From: Candidatus Angelobacter sp.
Lineage (GTDB): Bacteria > Bacteroidota > Bacteroidia > Flavobacteriales > Blattabacteriaceae
Length of the DNA stretch: 64,000 nt
Assembly (NCBI GenBank): GCA_035643775.1
Contig: DASQPV010000016.1
Location: 185,252 to 249,251 of the forward strand
Direction: 5' to 3'
The notes under the pieces were generated by a model, which ran no database searches, was not told the DNA's origin, and saw only the letters and a list, made by a program, of their open reading frames with translations. The translations under genes were made by a program, and so were the position numbers. This document shows, one piece after another, positions 16,946 through 27,825 of this stretch (within the stretch, counting starts at the first letter, position 1; every line of letters starts with the position of its first letter).

Positions 16946-17752
16946 ACGTATTAGAGCTCCGCTTTCTACATAACGGAACCCCATATCTATCCCTATTTCT
17001 TTGTATTTTTTAAATTGATCTGGATGAATAAAATCGTGCACTGAAATACGTCCATTTTTTGGTTTCAAATACTGCCCAATAGTTATAATATCTACTTGAG
17101 CTTTTTTGATATCAAGCATAGCTTGATATACTTCTTCTTTATTTTCGCCCAGTCCAAGCATAATGCTTGTTTTCGTCCTTATTTTACCATTTTCTTTCAA
17201 ATAGCGAAGTACATTTAAACTTCTATCATATTTAGCTTGAATTCTCACTTTTTTAGTTAATCTTCGCACAGTTTCCAAATTATGGGATATAACTTCAGGT
17301 TTTACGTAAATTATTCTATCTATAATAGATTTATTATCTTGGAAATCAGGAATGAGTGTTTCAATAGTTGTACTAGGGCTAATTCTACGAATTGCTTGAA
17401 CAGTTTCTGTCCATATTAAAGATCCCATATCTTTTAGATCGTCTCTATCTACCGATGTAATAACAGCGTGTTTAATTTTCATGCTTTTTATGGAATAAGC
17501 AACTCTTTCAGGTTCTTCCCAATTTACTGTATTAGGCCGCCCTGTTTTCACTCCACAAAAACTGCATGATCTAGTACAAATATTCCCCAATATAAGGAAA
17601 GTTGCAACTCCTTTATTCCAACACTCTCCCATGTTAGGACAACTACCACTTTGGCATATAGTATTCAGTTTATAATTCTCAATGGTTTCTTTTATCTTTC
17701 GATAATTTTCTCCCATTGTAAATTTTGCCCTAATCCATTCAGGCTTTTCCAT
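16913..17752 (-). CDS. lipA: Lipoyl synthase
   Basis: Radical SAM enzyme that inserts two sulfurs into octanoyl groups on lipoyl domains. The 279-aa protein has the auxiliary cluster CQSGSCPNMGECW, the radical SAM motif CTRSCSFC, and the closing RSSY that provides the serine ligand. It works after LipB (59734-60426) and supplies lipoate to the PDH E2 at 35802. The 3' end overlaps the convergent fused cca frame. Confidence 0.96.
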   Translation of the reverse strand: MEKPEWIRAKFTMGENYRKIKETIENYKLNTICQSGSCPNMGECWNKGVATFLILGNICTRSCSFCGVKTGRPNTVNWEEPERVAYSIKSMKIKHAVITSVDRDDLKDMGSLIWTETVQAIRRISPSTTIETLIPDFQDNKSIIDRIIYVKPEVISHNLETVRRLTKKVRIQAKYDRSLNVLRYLKENGKIRTKTSIMLGLGENKEEVYQAMLDIKKAQVDIITIGQYLKPKNGRISVHDFIHPDQFKKYKEIGIDMGFRYVESGALIRSSYNAYKHVN

Positions 17753-17773
17753 CCATCTAATAATTTTAAAAAT

Positions 17774-18547
17774 ATGAAAACAGTTGAAAAAAAATTGAGG
17801 GCCTTATACAGGCTTCAATTAGTGGATTCTCAAATCGATCAATTAAGGGAACTAGTTCAAGTTCTTCCTTTAGAAATACAAGTATTGGAAGATAAACTAA
17901 AGGAGTTTTGTAAAAAAATGAACAGCATAAAAAAGGTTATTGCTTATTTGGCAGAAGGCATAGAAGAAAAAAAACTAGAAAATTCAAAGAATCAAGAAAA
18001 TTCAAAAAAGTGGGATAATAAGGAACTTGAGTTTCATCAATTAGAAATAGAACTAGCCTCTAAAAGGATAAAAGAATATAAGCTAAGAATTAATGAAAAA
18101 AAAGAAGAATTTAAAAATTTCAAAGAAAATTATGAGAATAAAAAGATTCTGTTTAAGAAAAACATTTTAAAATTAAAAAAAAATACAAAAAATAAAAAAA
18201 AAGTGGATGTTCTTAGTAAAAAAGCATATTTTTTTAACAGTAAAATAGATAATAGTCTTCTTACTATTTATAAGAAAATTCGTAAAAAAGTAAAAGACGG
18301 GAGAGCTGTTGTTCCGGTAGAAAAAGGAGCTTCAATGGGTTCTTATTTATTAATTCCACCTCAACTAAGGTTAGAAATCTCTAATAAAGAAAAAATAGTT
18401 ATTGATGAAAACAGCGGACGAATACTTATCGATTCTGATTTAGCAAAAGAAGAACGAGAAAGAATTTATGAAGAAATAACCCCAGATCCAAGAAGTTCTT
18501 CTCCTATATACCAAGTGGCAAACTGTCCTTCAGAAATGGAAGTTTGA
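17774..18547 (+). CDS. Coiled-coil protein of the C4-type zinc-ribbon (DUF164) family
   Basis: A 257-aa product with a long charged coiled coil (about 20-170). A short domain follows with GRAVVPVEKGASMGSYLLIPPQ and ENSGRILID. It lines up with a conserved Bacteroidota protein of about 255 aa starting EDKLRALYDLQLIDSRID. The zinc cysteines of the wider family are absent here, as in flavobacterial members as I recall them. I start at the ATG at 17774, not at codons upstream inside lipA. The last roughly 20 residues are an extension that overlaps mnmA by 82 bp. Function is unknown. Confidence 0.82.
   Translation: MKTVEKKLRALYRLQLVDSQIDQLRELVQVLPLEIQVLEDKLKEFCKKMNSIKKVIAYLAEGIEEKKLENSKNQENSKKWDNKELEFHQLEIELASKRIKEYKLRINEKKEEFKNFKENYENKKILFKKNILKLKKNTKNKKKVDVLSKKAYFFNSKIDNSLLTIYKKIRKKVKDGRAVVPVEKGASMGSYLLIPPQLRLEISNKEKIVIDENSGRILIDSDLAKEERERIYEEITPDPRSSSPIYQVANCPSEMEV
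17977..18006. repeat. 12-bp repeat with 18-bp period in the coiled-coil gene
   Basis: agaaaattcaaa occurs twice with an 18-bp period, encoding ENSK twice, six codons apart (ENSKNQENSKK). It is a third example of a six-codon period in this window, here inside a low-complexity coiled coil where chance is more likely. Confidence 0.6.
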
Positions 18548-19653
18548 AAATCCTCAAATTCTGTATAAATTACATCAGACAGCGGATGGAAGACAGCTTT
18601 TTGTACGGACTGTCGATAACGAACTCTACAAAATACAGGAATTTCTATTTTCATTTCATTGGAAGAGTATTCTATCTGACGGATCCAATTCATATCTTTT
18701 TTTTTGACAAAAAAAGCTTTTTTGTATAATCCAGGATGATTCTTTCCCATACCAACATATAAAATGTTTTCTTTTATATCAATTTCTAGGACAAAAAGAG
18801 CTTTTTTATATCCTCCTACTTTTAGACCTTTTCGTTGACCTTTGGTAAAATAATAAGCTCCAGGATGTTGGCCTATTATTTTTCCATCTGTTTTTTTATA
18901 TATTTTTTTTTTGGAAAGAAAAATTAATTCCTCCTCCCTTTTTAAAAAGGTAGTAGGGGGATGATATATAGGAGAGTCGGAAGATATTTCTACAATATCT
19001 CCAATTTTAGGTTTCAGTCTAAATTTTAAAAAATCAAACAATCGTATTTTACCAATAAAACAAATACCTTGAGAATCTTTTTTTTTAGCTGTGAAAAGGC
19101 CTATTTCAGAAGCTATTCTTCGAACATTTTTTTTAGTTATTTGACCTAATGGGAAAAGAGCTTTGCTTAACTGGTATTGATTGAGTTGGCAAAGAAAATA
19201 CGATTGATCTTTTTCTTGGTCTTTTCCTGAGAGCAAACGATAAATTTTTTGTCCATTTTTAAAAAAGCTTATTTTTCGTACATAATGTCCCGTTGCTATA
19301 AAATCAGCATCAAGAAAAATAGCAGTTTTCAAAAAAAGATCAAATTTTATTTTTTTATTGCAGAGAATATCTGGATTAGGGGTTCTCCCTTTTTCATACT
19401 CTGAAAACAGATAATCTACTATTTTTTCTTGATACTGAAGACTGAAATCAATTAATTGAAATGGTATTTTTAGCATTTCAGCTACTAGAAGAGCATCATT
19501 TTTATCCTCAATCCAAGTACATTTTCCTTCCTCTTGCCAATTTATCATAAATATTCCAATAACATCATACCCCTGTTTTTGGAGTAAAAAAGCAGCTACA
19601 CTAGAGTCTACTCCACCTGAAATACCAACAATAACTCTTTTTTTATGGGACAT
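18466..19653 (-). CDS. mnmA: tRNA-specific 2-thiouridylase MnmA
   Basis: Thiolates U34 of tRNA-Lys, -Glu and -Gln. The 395-aa protein has the PP-loop SGGVDSS near the start, the catalytic Cys in PNPDILCNKKIKF, the second Cys in DSQGICFIG, and a C-terminal beta domain with GAYYFTKGQRKGLKVGG. I start at the ATG at 19653, one base after the dnaJ stop, which gives the family N-terminus (MSHKKRVIVGISGG). The tRNA-Lys(TTT) at 53181 is a natural substrate. The 3' end overlaps the convergent coiled-coil gene by 82 bp. Confidence 0.95.
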   Translation of the reverse strand: MSHKKRVIVGISGGVDSSVAAFLLQKQGYDVIGIFMINWQEEGKCTWIEDKNDALLVAEMLKIPFQLIDFSLQYQEKIVDYLFSEYEKGRTPNPDILCNKKIKFDLFLKTAIFLDADFIATGHYVRKISFFKNGQKIYRLLSGKDQEKDQSYFLCQLNQYQLSKALFPLGQITKKNVRRIASEIGLFTAKKKDSQGICFIGKIRLFDFLKFRLKPKIGDIVEISSDSPIYHPPTTFLKREEELIFLSKKKIYKKTDGKIIGQHPGAYYFTKGQRKGLKVGGYKKALFVLEIDIKENILYVGMGKNHPGLYKKAFFVKKKDMNWIRQIEYSSNEMKIEIPVFCRVRYRQSVQKAVFHPLSDVIYTEFEDFQTSISEGQFATWYIGEELLGSGVISS

Positions 19654-19654
19654 C

Positions 19655-20767
19655 TTAGAACATTTCTCTAACTTTTTCAAAAAAAGATTTTTCTAAACGG
19701 CTAGGTTTGGGAATAAAATTCTCAGCATTCTTCATTTTTTCGAAAAAATATTTTTGTTCAGAAGTCAACTTTTTTGGAGTCCAAACATTTACATGAATTA
19801 AGAGATCTCCATATTTTTTAGATTCAAAGTAAGGGAGTCCTTTTCCTTTTAGACGAAGAGTTTTTCCAGACTGAGTTCCAGAATCTATCTGAACACGAAC
19901 TTTTCCATTAATAGTTGGGATTTCTTTGAAAGATCCTAAAACCGCATCGGATATAGAAATGTATAGGTCATAATGTAAATTATGTCCTTCTCTTTTAAGG
20001 TTTTTGTGGGGCATTTCTTCAATGAGGACTAATAAATCGCCTGGATCACCAGCTCCAAAAGGAGCTTCGTTACCTTTTCCGTAAACCTTTAGGTGCACTC
20101 CATCGAAAAGACCATACGGAATTTCAATACTAACAAGTTCCTCTTCTTTTATGAGTCCTTGACTATTAGCCCCCTTAGGAAGATAATTAATAATTTTTCC
20201 CACTCCTTGGCATTTTTTGCATAAACTAGTACTACGCATTCTACCTATAAATGTGTTTGTAAAATGTGTAACATTTCCACTACCATTGCATATATCACAT
20301 TTTTTTAATAGAACACCTGGTGCGACTTTCATCCGTTTAACCTTAACTTTCTTCTCTATACCTTGAGATATTTCTTTCAGCGTTAGTTTCACTCTAATCC
20401 GCAAATCGTTACCTTTTATGGATCGTTTTCCTCCGAATCCAAAACCTCTTTCCCCAAACGCTTCTCCGAAAATATCTCCAAAACTGCTAAAGATATCTTC
20501 CATGTTCATGCCTTCTGATGTCCCATCATAGTATCTACTGCTAGAATCAGAATGACCAAATTGGTCATATCTCTGTCTTCTTTCTGGATTGCTCAAAACG
20601 CTGTACGCCTCTGCTGCTTCTTTGAACTTTTCTTCAGCTTCCTTTTTATTATTAGGATTTTTATCTGGATGATATTTTATAGCTACCTTTCTGTAAGCTT
20701 TTTTTATTTCCTCAGATGAGGCATTTTTAGAAACTCCTAAAACTTCGTAATAATCTCTTTTTGCCAT
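19655..20767 (-). CDS. dnaJ: Chaperone protein DnaJ
   Basis: Hsp40 co-chaperone that delivers clients to DnaK. The roughly 370-aa protein has a J domain with YHPDKNP, a Gly/Phe-rich linker, a central zinc region and C-terminal beta domains ending FFEKVREMF. Only two of the four CxxCxGxG repeats are present (CDICNGSG and CKKCQGVG). As far as I recall, this reduced pattern is common in flavobacteria and need not be decay. The ATG at 20767 gives the standard [11 protein letters not shown]. ATGs at 20776 and 20779 are possible, and the latter overlaps the grpE stop (ATGA). Confidence 0.95.
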   Translation of the reverse strand: MAKRDYYEVLGVSKNASSEEIKKAYRKVAIKYHPDKNPNNKKEAEEKFKEAAEAYSVLSNPERRQRYDQFGHSDSSSRYYDGTSEGMNMEDIFSSFGDIFGEAFGERGFGFGGKRSIKGNDLRIRVKLTLKEISQGIEKKVKVKRMKVAPGVLLKKCDICNGSGNVTHFTNTFIGRMRSTSLCKKCQGVGKIINYLPKGANSQGLIKEEELVSIEIPYGLFDGVHLKVYGKGNEAPFGAGDPGDLLVLIEEMPHKNLKREGHNLHYDLYISISDAVLGSFKEIPTINGKVRVQIDSGTQSGKTLRLKGKGLPYFESKKYGDLLIHVNVWTPKKLTSEQKYFFEKMKNAENFIPKPSRLEKSFFEKVREMF

Positions 20768-20775
20768 TTTTTCCA

Positions 20776-21261
20776 TCATTTACCAACAACGACTTTAGCA
20801 TGTCTAATTACCTTATTTTCCATCATATATCCGGCTTCTATAATTTCTACAATTTTCATAGAGTATTCTTTTGGAGCTTGTACTTGTGTAATTACTTCAT
20901 GTAAGTCAGTATTGAGATTATCTCCTTTTTTTATTTCTATTTTTCTTAATCCGTTTTCTTGAAGAACTTTAATAAATTTTTCACTAATAAGCATTATTCC
21001 TTTTGATTGTTTTATTTCATTAATTCCTCTTTCAAAATCGTCTAAAACAGGTAGGAGATCTATGATTAAATTTTGATGAGCAGTTTTGAATAGTTCAAAA
21101 CGTTCTTTTTGGGTTCGTTTTTTATAGTTTTCAAATTCAGCAAATAGACGTATAAATTTGTCTTTTTCTTCTTTTATTTTCTCCATATGTTTTTCGTAAT
21201 CTATTTTTTTTTTATCTGGAGATGAGCCAGAAATTTTGTTTTTTTCATTTTCTGGATTCAT
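20776..21261 (-). CDS. grpE: Nucleotide exchange factor GrpE
   Basis: Exchanges ADP on DnaK. The 161-aa protein has a charged helical N-terminus, then [29 protein letters not shown] and a C-terminal beta domain with [18 protein letters not shown], all GrpE marks. It is translationally coupled to dnaJ downstream. dnaK is not in the window. Confidence 0.95.
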   Translation of the reverse strand: MNPENEKNKISGSSPDKKKIDYEKHMEKIKEEKDKFIRLFAEFENYKKRTQKERFELFKTAHQNLIIDLLPVLDDFERGINEIKQSKGIMLISEKFIKVLQENGLRKIEIKKGDNLNTDLHEVITQVQAPKEYSMKIVEIIEAGYMMENKVIRHAKVVVGK

Positions 21262-21304
21262 AGGCTATTTATTTTGTACATATGGTACTTTAAACGTTAA
21301 ACGT

Positions 21305-22039
21305 GTGAGATTGTTTATGGAATTATCTTATAATGGCAGGGATTATAACGGATGGCAATTACAAAAAAATGGAATATCTGTGCAAGAAGTTATTGAAGAT
21401 AAATTATCTAAACTTCTAAAGACCTACATAAAAATTTATGGCGCAGGGCGTACAGATTGTGGGGTACATGCTTTTAAAATGTTTGCACATTTTGATTCAA
21501 AATACCCTTTAAATTTAAAGGAGATTAGGAGAATAAATTATTTTTTACCTAAAACAATTAAAGTATCTCGTCTCTCTCCTGTTAGAGAGAATGCTCACGC
21601 TAGATTTGATGCAATAAGTAGAACTTATCAGTATCATATTTCCTTTGATAAAGCTAAAATCGGAGGGAGTTTGTGGTTTAAAAGTCCTTTAGATATCAAA
21701 AAAATGAATAAGGCAACTGATATATTGAAGAAATATGAGGATTTTAGCAGTTTTTGTAAACTTATTGAAAATAATAAAAAACGTACCTGTAAAATTTATA
21801 GAGCTCAATGGTTTAAAAGGAAAAAATCTTTGTTTTTCATTATAGAAGCAAATAGCTTTTTAAGGAATATGGTTCGCGCAATAGTTGGAACTCTTATTGA
21901 GGTAGGAATAGGAAAAATTGATCTTTCAGATTTTTCTAAGATTATTGAAGCAAAGGATCGAAGATTTGCAGGTAATTCAGCTCCTGCCTCAGGTTTATCT
22001 TTGAAAAGGATTCGCTATCCAGAAGATATTTTTTTATAG
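21305..22039 (+). CDS. truA: tRNA pseudouridine(38-40) synthase TruA
   Basis: Makes pseudouridine in the anticodon stem-loop. The roughly 244-aa product has the catalytic Asp in GAGRTDCGVHA, FDAISRTYQYHI, and FLRNMVRAIVGTLIEVG. The family N-terminus (RxFxELSYNGxxYxGWQ) points to the GTG at 21305 as start; an ATG four codons later would cut into the first strand. A longer frame upstream would overlap grpE and is not expected. Divergent from grpE-dnaJ. Confidence 0.92.
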   Translation: MRLFMELSYNGRDYNGWQLQKNGISVQEVIEDKLSKLLKTYIKIYGAGRTDCGVHAFKMFAHFDSKYPLNLKEIRRINYFLPKTIKVSRLSPVRENAHARFDAISRTYQYHISFDKAKIGGSLWFKSPLDIKKMNKATDILKKYEDFSSFCKLIENNKKRTCKIYRAQWFKRKKSLFFIIEANSFLRNMVRAIVGTLIEVGIGKIDLSDFSKIIEAKDRRFAGNSAPASGLSLKRIRYPEDIFL

Positions 22040-22042
22040 ATG

Positions 22043-22993
22043 TTATTTAACTATTGATAGATATCGTTCTAAATCCAAGGCGGCCATGCATCCTGTTCCA
22101 GCTGATGTAATTGCTTGACGATATATAGGATCTTGAACATCTCCAGCCGCAAAAACACCTTGTGTATTCGTTTTTGTACTTACTTTTTCAGTAAGTATAT
22201 ATCCTTTATCATCCATTTTTAGCTTATCTACTAAAGATAGTGTATTTGGTGTATTACCAATAGCTAGAAATAGTCCTTCTATAGAAAAATGTTTTTTTTT
22301 ATTTGTTTTATTATTAACGACTCTTATTCCTTTTACTGTTTTATACCCTAAAATTTCATCAATTTCATTATTAAATAAAGTTTCTACATTTGATAGAGTA
22401 GAAATTCTATACTGCATGACTTTAGAAGCTCTAAAATACCCTCTTCTTACAAATAAGTAAACTTTAGCACAAATTTTAGATAAGTAGATTGTTTCTTCAA
22501 TTGCAGTATCTCCTCCTCCAATAACAGCCACATTTTTGTCTCTGTATAAAAACCCATCGCAAGTAGCACAAGAGGAAACCCCAAATCCAATAAAACGTTT
22601 TTCACTATAAAGGCCAAGATATTTTGGAGTAGTTCCAGTGGAAATAATTAATCCTCTAGTTTTTATTATATTTCCATCATCAATCTTAATTTGATTAATT
22701 ACTCCTACCTTTTTGGTAGTGGAAAACTCAAAAGATACAGCTTCTTGCTTTTTAATGAAAGTATGAAAACGTTTTGCTTGTTCTTCAAGTTTCTCCATTA
22801 ACTTAGAACCATTTATTCCTTCAGGATAACCTGGGTAGTTTTCTACAATAGAGGTAGTAGTTAATTTTCCCCCAGGTTCCATCCCTGTATACAAAATAGG
22901 GGTTAAATCAGCTCGTGCTGCATATATAGCTGAAGAATATCCAGCAGGTCCAGATCCAAGAATAACGCAATTTAAAATATTATCACCTAACAT
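22043..22993 (-). CDS. trxB: Thioredoxin reductase
   Basis: FAD enzyme that reduces thioredoxin with NADPH. The 316-aa protein has the FAD motif GSGPAGYSSAIYAARA, the redox pair CATC near residue 142, the NADP motif GGGDTAIEE, and the C-terminal AAGDVQDPIYRQAITSAGTGCMAA. It is full length with all motifs intact. It is convergent with truA (3 bp apart) and divergent from the nuclease-fold gene at 23145. Confidence 0.96.
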   Translation of the reverse strand: MLGDNILNCVILGSGPAGYSSAIYAARADLTPILYTGMEPGGKLTTTSIVENYPGYPEGINGSKLMEKLEEQAKRFHTFIKKQEAVSFEFSTTKKVGVINQIKIDDGNIIKTRGLIISTGTTPKYLGLYSEKRFIGFGVSSCATCDGFLYRDKNVAVIGGGDTAIEETIYLSKICAKVYLFVRRGYFRASKVMQYRISTLSNVETLFNNEIDEILGYKTVKGIRVVNNKTNKKKHFSIEGLFLAIGNTPNTLSLVDKLKMDDKGYILTEKVSTKTNTQGVFAAGDVQDPIYRQAITSAGTGCMAALDLERYLSIVK

Positions 22994-23144
22994 ACTTTTT
23001 GAATCAATTTAACACAAGAAAATAATTACAAATAGATTTATGCTAATAAGTAATATTGTATCATAAATTGTATTTTCTGCATATAAGATGATCGATGTTT
23101 TTTATCAATAAGAACCACAATAGAATTTGAAAGACATCATCTTT

Positions 23145-24613
<1,469 letters not shown>

Positions 24614-24714
24614 CTATTTTTAATAATTTCTTCTTCAAGAAGTGTTATACACCGAACATTACATTTCTTTTCCCATTTATTAAGCCTACTACACCACTTT
24701 AGCACAGCCTTACA

Positions 24715-25986
24715 CTACACACCGATTACCCCATCTCTGTCTATATATTTAAGTTCAAACATTTTTAATTTATGGACTAAAACTGATGACCAAGAAGCTT
24801 TTACTCTAACGTAATTATCTGTATATCCTTGTATAAATCCATTTTTATTTTCGCTTTCAAAAAGAACTTGACGAATTTTTCCAATTTGACGTTCATAAAA
24901 TATTCTTTTTTTTTTAGTTGAAAGAACACGTAGAATTTTGTTCCTTTTATATCTAATATTATTAGGAATGATCCCATCCATATAAAATGCTTCGGTATTT
25001 TTTCTTTCTGAATAAGAGAAAACATGCAAGTAGGAAACATCTAAAGAATCCAAAAAGTTATATGTCTTCAAAAAGCAGAAGTCATCTTCTCCAGGAAATC
25101 CTACAATTACATCCACACCGATACAAGCATTATACATTATAGATCGGATAGTGCTAATTCTATTAGCATAGAAACTACTATGATATCTCCTACGCATTAT
25201 CTTCAGTATTTTGTCACTTCCTGATTGTAATGGAATGTGAAAATGAGGAACAAAACGTTTACTTTTTGCCAAAAACTCTATAAGTTCATCTTTAAGTAAA
25301 TTTGGTTCAATAGAAGAAATCCTAAATCTATTCACCTCTTCTATTTTCTCTAGTTTTTTCAAAAGAACTAGAATATTTTCCCTTTTGCTTCCATAGTCCC
25401 CTATATTAACCCCAGTTAATACAATTTCTTTCACCCCTATTTTAGAAATTTTTAGAACGTTTTTTAAAATGCTTTCTAAAGGTTCAGAACGAGATTCACC
25501 TCGAGCTAAAGGAATGGTGCAATATGAACATTTATAGTTGCATCCATCTTGGATTTTCAAAAAAGATCTAGTTCTAGAAATAGAATGCGATCCAACATAA
25601 AAAATTTTTTTCCAAGAATGGACTTCTCCCACATCTTTCTTAGAAAGATCATTTATATAGTCAGTAATTCTGAATTTTTCAGTAGCTCCTAATACAAGAT
25701 CGACTCCTTTAACTTTAGAAAGTTTTTCAGGTTCAAGCTGAGCGAAACAACCTACGGCTATTATAAATGCTTTCGGATTCTTTCTTAAAAAAGAACGAAC
25801 AATATATTTAAATTCTTTATTAGCAGTTTCAGTAACTGAACAAGTATTTATAACATAAATATCGGAAGTTTCTTTAAAAGAAATTATTTCATAAATTTTA
25901 TTAGAAAATTTACTTGAAATAGAAGAACTTTCTGCAAAATTAAGTTTACATCCAATAGTATAAAAAGCAACCTTTATCTTATGCAT
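24715..25986 (-). CDS. mtaB: tRNA t6A37 methylthiotransferase MtaB
   Basis: Radical SAM enzyme that converts t6A37 to ms2t6A37 in tRNAs reading ANN codons. The 423-aa protein carries three N-terminal cluster cysteines (GCKLNFAES, NTCSVT, VGCFAQ), the radical SAM CNYKCSYC, GVNIGDYG, HIPLQSGSD, GVDVIVGFPGE and a C-terminal TRAM-like domain. The GCKLN start and overall alignment favour MtaB over MiaB. Divergent from prfB, with almost no space between. Confidence 0.92.
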   Translation of the reverse strand: MHKIKVAFYTIGCKLNFAESSSISSKFSNKIYEIISFKETSDIYVINTCSVTETANKEFKYIVRSFLRKNPKAFIIAVGCFAQLEPEKLSKVKGVDLVLGATEKFRITDYINDLSKKDVGEVHSWKKIFYVGSHSISRTRSFLKIQDGCNYKCSYCTIPLARGESRSEPLESILKNVLKISKIGVKEIVLTGVNIGDYGSKRENILVLLKKLEKIEEVNRFRISSIEPNLLKDELIEFLAKSKRFVPHFHIPLQSGSDKILKIMRRRYHSSFYANRISTIRSIMYNACIGVDVIVGFPGEDDFCFLKTYNFLDSLDVSYLHVFSYSERKNTEAFYMDGIIPNNIRYKRNKILRVLSTKKKRIFYERQIGKIRQVLFESENKNGFIQGYTDNYVRVKASWSSVLVHKLKMFELKYIDRDGVIGV

Positions 25987-25999
25987 TTTAATGTATTAT

Positions 26000-27085
26000 A
26001 TGACAATTACAAAAGAACAAATAAGAGAGATTTTTCAACGTTTTGAGAATCTTTTAGATAGGTTCGAAATACCAAAAAAACTTGTTGGAATTAGTGAGAC
26101 GGAAAAAAAAATAGCATCTAACGATTTTTGGAAGGAAACTGAGAAAGCTCAAAAAATTATGAAAAGCTTGCATAAAGAAAAAAAAATGGTCGAAGACTAT
26201 AATAATATTCGATTAATTTTAGAAGAATTGCAATTCTATTTTGAATTTTTCAAAAATGGAGAAATTTCTGAACTAGAATTGCAAAATCAGTTTCAAAAAA
26301 TTGAAAATATTCTTTCAGATTTTGAGCTTAAAAATCTTCTTTCTTTAGAATCAGATTTTTTAAGTGCAGTTATGCATATTTCAGCTGGTGCTGGAGGAAC
26401 AGAAAGTTGTGATTGGGTTTATATGTTGATGCGTATGTACTTTATGTGGGCAGAAAAAAAAGGGAATAAGGTAAATGAAATTTATCATCAACCTGGAGAT
26501 ATTTCAGGAATAAAATCAATAACTCTAGAAATCAAAGGCCCTTATGTTTTTGGATTTCTAAAAGGAGAAAATGGTGTGCATCGGTTAGTAAGAATTTCTC
26601 CTTTTGACAAAAATGGTAAACGTCATACTTCTTTTGCTTCGGTTTATGTATATCCATTAGGAGAAGATCCTATTGAAGCAGACGTAAAAAATTCTGAAAT
26701 AGTTTGGGAAACTTTTCGATCAAGTGGATCAGGTGGTCAAAATGTTAATAAAGTAGAAACTGGAGTTCGTTTACGTCATATCCCAACTGGGATAGTTATT
26801 GAAAATATAGAATCACGTTCTCAATTTAAGAATAAGGAAAAGGCTTTGCATTTACTTAAATCTAGGTTGTTTGAAATTGAAATTAAAAAAAATAGTGCTA
26901 AACGTAATGAAATTGAGTCTAAAAAGAAAAAAATAGAATGGGGATCACAGATTAGAAATTATGTAATGCATCCTTATAAACTCGTTAAAGACTTGCGTAC
27001 CGGATACGAAACATCTGACGTGGAATCCGTAATGAATGGGGAAATTGATGCTTTTTTAAAGTATTTTTTGTTGTCCTATAAATGA
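26000..27085 (+). CDS. prfB: Peptide chain release factor 2
   Basis: Recognises UGA and UAA stops and triggers peptide release. The 361-aa protein has an N-terminal coiled coil, the tripeptide anticodon SPF in VRISPFDKNGK, and the catalytic GGQ in SSGSGGQNVNKVETGVRL. No programmed frameshift site is needed: the frame is continuous through the region where many prfB genes shift. I start at the ATG at 26000 (MTITKEQI); an ATG three codons earlier is possible. It is coupled to fabG by a 4-bp overlap. Confidence 0.93.
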   Translation: MTITKEQIREIFQRFENLLDRFEIPKKLVGISETEKKIASNDFWKETEKAQKIMKSLHKEKKMVEDYNNIRLILEELQFYFEFFKNGEISELELQNQFQKIENILSDFELKNLLSLESDFLSAVMHISAGAGGTESCDWVYMLMRMYFMWAEKKGNKVNEIYHQPGDISGIKSITLEIKGPYVFGFLKGENGVHRLVRISPFDKNGKRHTSFASVYVYPLGEDPIEADVKNSEIVWETFRSSGSGGQNVNKVETGVRLRHIPTGIVIENIESRSQFKNKEKALHLLKSRLFEIEIKKNSAKRNEIESKKKKIEWGSQIRNYVMHPYKLVKDLRTGYETSDVESVMNGEIDAFLKYFLLSYK

Positions 27086-27822
27086 AGCTTTTAGAGAAAA
27101 AAACGGCTCTAATTAGTGGAGGAAGTAGAGGTATAGGAAAAGCTATTGTGGAAGCATTTGCTATGGAGGGAGCACAGATTGTTTTTAGCTTTTTAAAGTC
27201 AAAGGAAAAAGCTAGAAATCTTGAGAAAAATTTAAAAAAAATAACAAAAATTAAAGCTTATAAAGCTGACTTAAGAAGGCCTCAATCAGCTAAAATACTT
27301 GTAAAAAAAGCTATTGATGAATTTGGAAAAATTGATATTCTAGTAAACAATGCTGGGCTCATTAGAGACAGTATTTTTATTAGAATGAGAAAAGAAGACT
27401 GGAATGAAGTTATTCAAACCAATCTTAGTTCCATTTTTTACCTAACACAAGAAGTTGTAAAAAAAATGATAAAAAAAGGATCAATTATTAACATAAGTTC
27501 TCTATTTGGGGTTCTAGGTAATAAAGGTCAAGTGAATTATTCAACGTCTAAATCTGGAATTATTGGATTTAGTAAATCAGTATCTAAAGAACTAGGGTCT
27601 AGAAACATTCGATGCAATGTGGTTTCCCCAGGATTTATTAATACTGAAATGCTCGCTTCTATGGATGAGGAAATGCTCAAAGAATGGATAAATAATATTC
27701 CACTGAAAAGGTTTGGGTATCCAAAGGAAATTGCGCAAGCTTGTATTTTTTTAGCCTCTGATATGTCTAGTTATATCAGTGGAGAAGTTTTGAACGTAAA
27801 TGGTGGAATGAGTCTAATATGA
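27082..27822 (+). CDS. fabG: 3-oxoacyl-ACP reductase FabG
   Basis: Short-chain dehydrogenase of fatty acid elongation. The 246-aa protein has the nucleotide motif GGSRGIGKAIVEA, NNAGLIRD, the catalytic Ser in NISS, Tyr-x3-Lys in NYSTSKSG, and the C-terminal YISGEVLNVNGGMSLI. Full length. It is third-codon-tight in the prfB-fabG-clpB-lysS run. Confidence 0.93.
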   Translation: MKLLEKKTALISGGSRGIGKAIVEAFAMEGAQIVFSFLKSKEKARNLEKNLKKITKIKAYKADLRRPQSAKILVKKAIDEFGKIDILVNNAGLIRDSIFIRMRKEDWNEVIQTNLSSIFYLTQEVVKKMIKKGSIINISSLFGVLGNKGQVNYSTSKSGIIGFSKSVSKELGSRNIRCNVVSPGFINTEMLASMDEEMLKEWINNIPLKRFGYPKEIAQACIFLASDMSSYISGEVLNVNGGMSLI

Positions 27823-27825
27823 GAT

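Noticed and set aside
20270..20420. DnaJ zinc domain decay
   Set aside because: Two of four CxxCxGxG motifs are missing, but flavobacterial DnaJ commonly looks like this as I recall, so I do not call it damage.
26000..26090. Programmed +1 frameshift in prfB
   Set aside because: The frame is continuous through the region where the shift usually lies, and no in-frame UGA with a shifty CUU is present.
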